NCBI RefSeq assembly: GCF_932274485.2
Contig: NC_065885.2
Span: 35,477,062-35,541,061 of the forward strand
Length of the DNA stretch: 64,000 nucleotides
Origin: Patella vulgata
Taxonomy: Eukaryota > Mollusca > Gastropoda > Patellidae
Direction: 5' to 3'
Below the pieces are notes generated by a model that was not told the origin of the DNA, searched no databases, and saw only the letters and a program-made list of their open reading frames with translations. Below, in pieces: positions 61,601-64,000 of this stretch. The translations under genes and the position numbers were made by a program. Each line of letters opens with the position of its first letter. Position 1 is the stretch's first letter.

Positions 61601-62834
61601 ATACCTTGCCTCCTTATTATCTGTGCCTTTAAATTGATATATCGATGAACAGTAAATGCCAAAATAGACCATGAATCCTATAAAAGGACAATATAAAAAT
61701 TTTGTGAAATGAATTCAACTTACTTTCTAAAACTAACAATAGCATAACGTTCCCCATCATCAGATATCACTTGAACTGAAGTAACTTTACCATGTTTTTT
61801 ATACTCGTGAAATAATCCATCTCGTAAACTTGTATCTGAAAAACAAAATTGTTCAAATCTCTGCACTATTACAAATTACTTTTGAAAACAATACTTAATT
61901 TGATAGTACAACTAAAATCCAACAACACTTCATCCTTTTTAGTTCCTAAAATGAATTATATATCAATTTCCACCACAATTAAAATTTTTCTGAAAATTTA
62001 ATGAGGTAGATCTCGCATTTCACCAATATATTTTTTAAACAATAATCCAGAATTCAAAATAAATGATAGCTATGCAATAAATTAGATCTATTTAAACTTA
62101 CCACTAGAACGAGTAGGTAATTTTGTAACACAGATTCCAACCGGGCGTTTTTCAGAATTTGTGGGCTGTGTGCTGGTAGAGCCAGCTTCACTGGCAGCTT
62201 TTTCTACATACTTCAACTCCTTTTCTTTTGAAGGGGGTTGACCAGGGGACTTCTTTTGACCTGGAGGACGCATGCTATTAGGACTGCTAGCTCGGCTGAA
62301 ATTTGATAAATATCATTATGTAAAGCTACAGTTTTTAGAACATTAATATGTATTTATGCAAAATATGAAGTAGTTATTTTCAGGCAGAAATAAAATGAAA
62401 ATGGGGTTTAAGGTGCTACTTTTCTACACCAGACTTTGGATAATGAAGATGGCAGACATAAAGACTATTTGAACATAGTAAAAGCAAGTGCAGGATAAAG
62501 GACATTGTAAATAATAAATAACAAAAGTCCTAACAAATCAAGAGACTAGATTCGTGGGAGAGGTGGGGGGGGGGAAGAAACTAGAAATTTAGCAGAAAGG
62601 TGGTAGTTGGTTGCAGTTAGCATTTATTTTTTCTTTGCAGCACACCAGATAAATCCTAATTCTTTATTTATAAAACATAAATATGTAAATATGTAGGCCT
62701 ACCTGCGTGACTGTGAAGGGGTAGCAGTACTATCCGATGAACTACTATCACTGCTACTTGAATGAGACCGAGATCTCGGGGACCGTGATCCACTTTTACT
62801 ACGATTGGCAGTTGTCTCCAATCCATCACTTTGC
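42551..62834 (-). CDS. SPEN: SPEN / split ends (MINT/SHARP) nuclear corepressor, N-terminus outside window
   Basis: Sixteen minus-strand exons join in frame to 4660 residues plus stop: 62703-62834, 62102-62295, 61724-61835, 61013-61101, 60691-60839, 60098-60223, 58414-58641, 57987-58144, 57502-57651, 47376-56995, 45072-46708, 44765-44879, 43858-44627, 43450-43650, 43082-43240, 42551-42694. Order (window-relative residues): SR-rich linker, RRM2 (~94-175), RRM3 (~197-267), RRM4 (~277-350), a huge charged low-complexity region with basic nuclear signals such as KRGRKR and KRKKKPK, a heptapeptide array (~1807-1940), a polyglutamine tract (~3885-3960) and the SPOC domain (~4493-4660). Spen proteins bind RNA through the RRMs and recruit SMRT/NCoR-HDAC3 corepressor through SPOC, acting in Notch and nuclear-receptor signalling. 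RRM1 and the start codon must lie right of 64000. It is longer than the human protein (3664 residues). Confidence 0.96.
45072..46708 (-). other. SPEN: SPEN exon with polyglutamine tract
   Basis: It encodes 546 residues rich in Pro, Ser, Gln and His. A Gln-rich tract at about 45781-46010 (Q with scattered H, L, M, K) uses both CAA and CAG, so it is not a pure CAG run. The tract breaks into runs of up to 13 Gln. The exon joins the giant exon with a split codon at 46708. Confidence 0.9.
46850..46960 (-). mobile_element. Older family B SINE fragment
   Basis: TATTTCAATAATCATATAGG, CACTTGGAGAAAA and GGTTTGACAGGCAATCCTTC match the middle of family B in reverse orientation, with more divergence than its neighbour at 46971-47137, which is inserted into or beside it. 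Confidence 0.6.
46971..47137 (-). mobile_element. Family B SINE, 5' truncated, young
   Basis: A GA-rich tail and GAAATGGGGTTTAACGTCC start it at the left; it stops in the body at GACAGGCGACCC. The target duplication CCCATATATA is at 46961-46970 and 47138-47147. It lies in the SPEN intron between the giant and polyglutamine exons. Confidence 0.85.
47376..56995 (-). other. SPEN: SPEN giant exon, 9620 bp
   Basis: One uninterrupted frame of 3206 codons, rich in Lys, Asp, Glu and Ser. The start (RHSDEYSNSGDYYK then RSRRERRERG) follows the RS-rich segment of the previous exon; the end (SDDEDDDEPKLHIAIGG) leads into the glutamine-rich exon. A giant central exon is also a feature of vertebrate SPEN. 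The long plus-strand frames over it, for instance 49412-50218, are shadows of its biased codons. Confidence 0.95.
52511..52913 (-). repeat. 21-bp tandem repeat coding KKHEDKD, 19 units
   Basis: Nineteen in-frame heptapeptide units, mostly KKHEDKD with variants KKQEDKD, KKHDDKD and KKHEEKD. Units differ at silent sites as blocks, which suggests repeated expansion and conversion rather than a single burst. The array would form a highly charged, likely helical or disordered rod. It lies between other Lys/Asp/Ser-rich stretches of SPEN. Confidence 0.95.
57987..62295 (-). other. SPEN: SPEN RRM2-RRM4 exons
   Basis: RRM2 spans the exons at 62102-62295, 61724-61835 and 61013-61101 (VGICVTKLPTRSS, then LFHEYKKHGKVTSVQV, then FFGTKIHV). 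RRM3 spans 60691-60839 and 60098-60223 (RTLFVGNLEKD, AYAFVQYAD). RRM4 lies in 58414-58641 and 57987-58144 (LGFGKSMPTNCIWLDNIG, then IDFASRECQ). The GKSMPTNC.WLD join between RRM3 and RRM4 is specific to Spen proteins and settles the family. All splice phases fit. Confidence 0.95.
59670..59728 (+). mobile_element. Family A SINE, last ~59 bp only, with target duplication
   Basis: GTCTTCATAAGACAATTCGG and GTAGGATGTTAAACCCC with an ATTTC tail. A perfect 13-bp duplication, TTCTTATCCCGAT, flanks it (59657-59669 and 59729-59741), so it inserted in this truncated form. It lies in the SPEN intron between the RRM3 and RRM4 exons. Confidence 0.85.
62391..62461 (-). mobile_element. Family A SINE, 3' end only
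   Basis: AAATGAAAATGGGGTTTAAG, then GGATAATGAAGATGGCAGAC, match the family A tail in reverse orientation, with divergence. Confidence 0.55.
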
Positions 62835-64000
62835 CTGTAGGAAATAAAGGAATTTTTTAAAAATATTTGATGTAAGATAATACTACGGCATTTAACATCA
62901 ATGTATTGCATTCAGGCCTTTACACTGGTAAATCCTAGAAGAGTGACACACATACATGTAGGTTGCCAGACAATCAAACATATGTTAACAGCAGCAGTTT
63001 TATTCTTGTGGATATAATGGTATCATTTACAAATACTGAAGTATAAAACGTACCAGTAATCTGAGCTCAACCTTAGCCTTTCCAATTTATTGTAAATGTT
63101 TCAAATCAATTGGCTTTAATAATGTATGAACATAAACACTGTGAACAGATTTGTCAATTGGATGATAACTTTAACCTGTTTAGCATCCACAGACACAAAG
63201 TGAGTGTCTACAAAAAAAATATGCCAACAAATTAGGGCTGCAACGATATGCCAGGCATCACGATTCATAGCCTACGATACGATTAATATCACTATATAGG
63301 AAATAAATTTTATAATACTGTTAAATTTTGAAAGTTTTTCAGTGTGAAAATTCAAAGGCCTACTTTTATGATTTACTTTTAATGTGGTGTTTTCTTGGTC
63401 AACTAAACGAATTTCATTGCTGTCATGCTTAACGGGAAATCCTAAAAACTCCCATACTTTACTTGTGACTTATATACTCAGTATGGGGGATATTGATCAC
63501 AATATTGCTTTTGTTGATCGTGCGAACTTCAATTTGGTGAATACATTATGAAAAAATTTCAGCTGGCTGGCTCATATTGCCACAACAATTTCTGCCATTG
63601 AAAATCATTCTCATGGTCAGGTTAGTCATATATCATAGAACAGCAAAGGAAATTACGTTACGAAGATTTAATATCAAATATTAATATACATATTTTTCTC
63701 ATTGACTTATTTACCCATTTAAAGGAATATTAGCCTATTTTTTAAAAATTATTATTTGAATAACGAATCGCAATATGGATATTGATTGTATCATGCATTG
63801 TGGATTTTAAAACATTGCTGTTCGTCGATGAATCGTTGCAGCCCTCCTACAAATCTAGAGGGGAACAATTATGAACCATCATTTGTGGTTTTATAGTCGT
63901 TACATTCTATTTAGATATTTTGGTGCTATACTGTAAATTTTATAATGAAGAACGATACATGAAAGCATGATTTTCGATGAAAATCACAATGGCTCACTGG
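62835..64000. other. SPEN intron running off the window
   Basis: No RRM1 or other SPEN coding exon could be recognised here. The interval holds a hAT-like MITE at 63233-63846 and otherwise AT-rich sequence. Confidence 0.6.
63233..63846. mobile_element. hAT-like MITE, 614 bp
   Basis: The ends are inverted: AGGGCTGCAACGAT at the left and ATCGTTGCAGCCCT at the right. Direct flanks CAACAAAT (63225-63232) and CTACAAAT (63847-63854) match in 7 of 8 bases, the 8-bp target duplication typical of hAT transposons. AGGGCTGCAAC ends are also known from hAT-derived elements. No transposase frame is inside, so it is non-autonomous. Confidence 0.75.

Overview
The window looks like AT-rich, intron-rich nuclear DNA of an invertebrate animal, most likely a mollusc. 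That guess rests on the gene set, the short exons in long repeat-filled introns, two tRNA-derived SINE families and several Tc1-like, MITE-like and foldback-like repeats. The species cannot be fixed from the sequence alone.

Three protein genes can be supported. (1) ATAD3, minus strand, 1240-14108: the mitochondrial inner-membrane AAA+ ATPase. Eleven coding exons (418 residues) are present, from the start codon to the Walker B segment; the last exons lie beyond base 1. (2) A cation diffusion facilitator of the Mn-CDF (plant MTP8-11-like) type, plus strand, 23343-33392: nine exons, 464 residues, complete. (3) SPEN/split ends, minus strand, 42551-62834: the giant nuclear RNA-binding corepressor. 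RRM2-4, a 9.6-kb exon, a polyglutamine exon and the C-terminal SPOC domain are present; the N-terminus with RRM1 lies beyond base 64000. All exon joins keep frame, and the total coding lengths check out.

Layout: 1-401 is the end of a Tc1-like transposase; 402-1239 holds 170-bp tandem units; 1240-14108 is ATAD3, whose introns carry a foldback repeat split by a SINE, a 4.7-kb segment bounded by inverted repeats, and more SINEs. 14109-23342 is a gene-free spacer between the divergent ATAD3 and CDF genes, with a MITE, a symmetrical 1.5-kb element with a long central hairpin, a Tc1 remnant and SINEs. 23343-33392 is the CDF gene, with an apparently intact Tc1-like transposon in intron 7 and a minisatellite in intron 8. 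33393-42550 is the gene-free spacer between the convergent CDF and SPEN genes. 42551-64000 is SPEN, with nested SINEs and a hAT-like MITE in its introns.

No functional link between the three genes is evident; they are ordinary unrelated neighbours. The most unusual content is the repeat biology: two SINE families with different heads but the same 3' tail, an apparently recent Tc1 copy, several large inverted-repeat structures, a tandemly multiplied 3' splice site, and a 19-unit charged heptapeptide repeat inside SPEN.
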